From an uncultured Blautia sp. (GTDB lineage: Bacteria; Bacillota; Clostridia; Lachnospirales; Lachnospiraceae), in NCBI GenBank assembly GCA_934373235.1, contig CAKROW010000061.1, positions 1 through 14,785 of the forward strand: 14,785 bases of DNA, in the 5' to 3' direction. Below the pieces are notes generated by a model. The model did no database searches. It saw only the letters and a program-made list of their open reading frames with translations, and was not told where the DNA came from. Made by a program: the position numbers and the translations under genes. Each line of letters starts with the position of its first letter. The stretch's first letter is position 1. Of the stretch, positions 14,118 to 14,785 are shown piece by piece.

Positions 14118-14785
14118 AATTTATCAAAAATTTCAAAAGCTGCTTTTCGCATCGGATTATCCTCAGGAAGAGTAACGGTTGGTTTCCCGTCACAGTCATA
14201 TTCATAAACTGCTTCATCCTGTGGTACTACACCGATCAGATCGAGTCCCTGATTCCGGATCTCCTCAAGAATTCCCGGATTCAGTTCTGCTTTTGGTGCG
14301 CGGTTGATAATAAGACCTACTCTGGAAGGTTTCATATCGCATTCCCTGATAAGCTCTGCGATCCTGCCTACCGCCTGTACGCCTCTTCTGGAACAGTCAC
14401 TTACGAGGATCGCTGTTTCCATGCTTGGAAGGATTCCTCTGCTGATATGTTCCATACCTGCTTCGTTATCCACAACAATATACGGATAATTTTTCTGGTA
14501 TTTGGCAAGCTGTGCCTGAAGCAGACCATTTACAAAGCAATAGCAGCCTTTTCCCTGTGTTCTTCCCATCACAAGAAGATCATAATCATCTTCCTCTGCA
14601 AGAGCATCCTCAAAACGTACCTCCGCATAATCTGCCTTGGACATTCCTTTGGGGATTGGGCTTTTCTCTGCTATCTCAGCATGTGCGATCTCCTCGCGGA
14701 CATCGCCAAGAGTCGTATCTACTTCTACACCAAGAACCTCATTCAGATTTGAATTGGCATCTGCATCTACAGCCAGTACAGGTCC
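14108..14785 (-). CDS. CooC-family ATPase, partial (N-terminus outside window)
   Basis: A second P-loop ATPase of the CooC/MinD type, 225 residues visible. The frame stays open to the window edge: 47 codons above the first internal ATG (14644) read GPVLAVDADANSNLNEVLG, which matches the switch I region AADVDPDANLGLALG of the cooC gene in this operon. So the internal ATG is not the start and only the Walker A loop (about 30 residues) is missing. GCYC near the middle is the CxC nickel-binding pair, and IVVDNEAGMEHISRG matches switch II. It is clearly diverged from the other CooC here and may serve a different nickel client or a different step. Its own terminator makes it a separate unit or the end of an upstream operon. 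The CooC family call is firm; the exact partner is unknown. Confidence 0.88.
   Translation of the reverse strand, partial: GPVLAVDADANSNLNEVLGVEVDTTLGDVREEIAHAEIAEKSPIPKGMSKADYAEVRFEDALAEEDDYDLLVMGRTQGKGCYCFVNGLLQAQLAKYQKNYPYIVVDNEAGMEHISRGILPSMETAILVSDCSRRGVQAVGRIAELIRECDMKPSRVGLIINRAPKAELNPGILEEIRNQGLDLIGVVPQDEAVYEYDCDGKPTVTLPEDNPMRKAAFEIFDKLGL

Noticed and set aside
14108..14644. Treating ATG 14644 as the start of the upstream ATPase gene
   Set aside because: The frame continues open to the window edge and encodes the conserved AVDADANSNL region, so the gene is cut by the window and the ATG is internal.
1..14785. Mobile element, phage, CRISPR or defence system
   Set aside because: All frames on the coding strand are accounted for by carbon-fixation genes with tight spacing; there are no transposase, integrase or spacer repeats.

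Overview
The window is a Wood-Ljungdahl (reductive acetyl-CoA) gene cluster from an anaerobic acetogen. All ten protein genes lie on the minus strand, so transcription runs from high to low coordinates. Protein style, base composition and strong AGGAGG-type ribosome sites point to a Gram-positive Clostridia bacterium. My best guess is a gut Lachnospiraceae acetogen of the Blautia/Marvinbryantia kind, but no marker gene here fixes the genus.

In transcription order: (i) 14785-14108, a CooC-type nickel-insertion ATPase cut by the window edge, closed by an AT-rich intrinsic terminator. (ii) 13989-3585, the main operon: acsA (CO dehydrogenase), cooC, acsB copy 1 and acsB copy 2 (acetyl-CoA synthase), acsD and acsC (corrinoid iron-sulfur protein), acsE (methyltransferase). 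It is closed by a strong GC-rich terminator at 3535-3564. (iii) 3454-821, acsV (reductive activator of the corrinoid protein) and a DUF3786-like gene, followed by a terminator-like hairpin. (iv) 685-1, the 5' part of fhs (formate-tetrahydrofolate ligase), running off the window.

How they work together: Fhs loads formate onto tetrahydrofolate. After reduction to methyl-THF by enzymes not in this window, AcsE moves the methyl group to the cobalt of AcsC/AcsD. AcsV reduces that cobalt again when it becomes oxidised. AcsA reduces CO2 to CO. AcsB joins CO, the methyl group and CoA into acetyl-CoA. The CooC ATPases help insert nickel.

The pathway is well known. The distinctive features are the two adjacent, intact, unequally diverged acsB genes (about 86% identical overall; about 78% in the N-terminal 330 residues and 100% over a 113-residue stretch around the CGC nickel site), a hairpin-rich spacer between them, other hairpins at gene junctions, and a GC-rich repeat element upstream of acsA. 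I found no mobile element, tRNA, rRNA, CRISPR array or known riboswitch, and no gene-free stretch longer than about 190 bases. Identity figures and motif positions were counted by hand.
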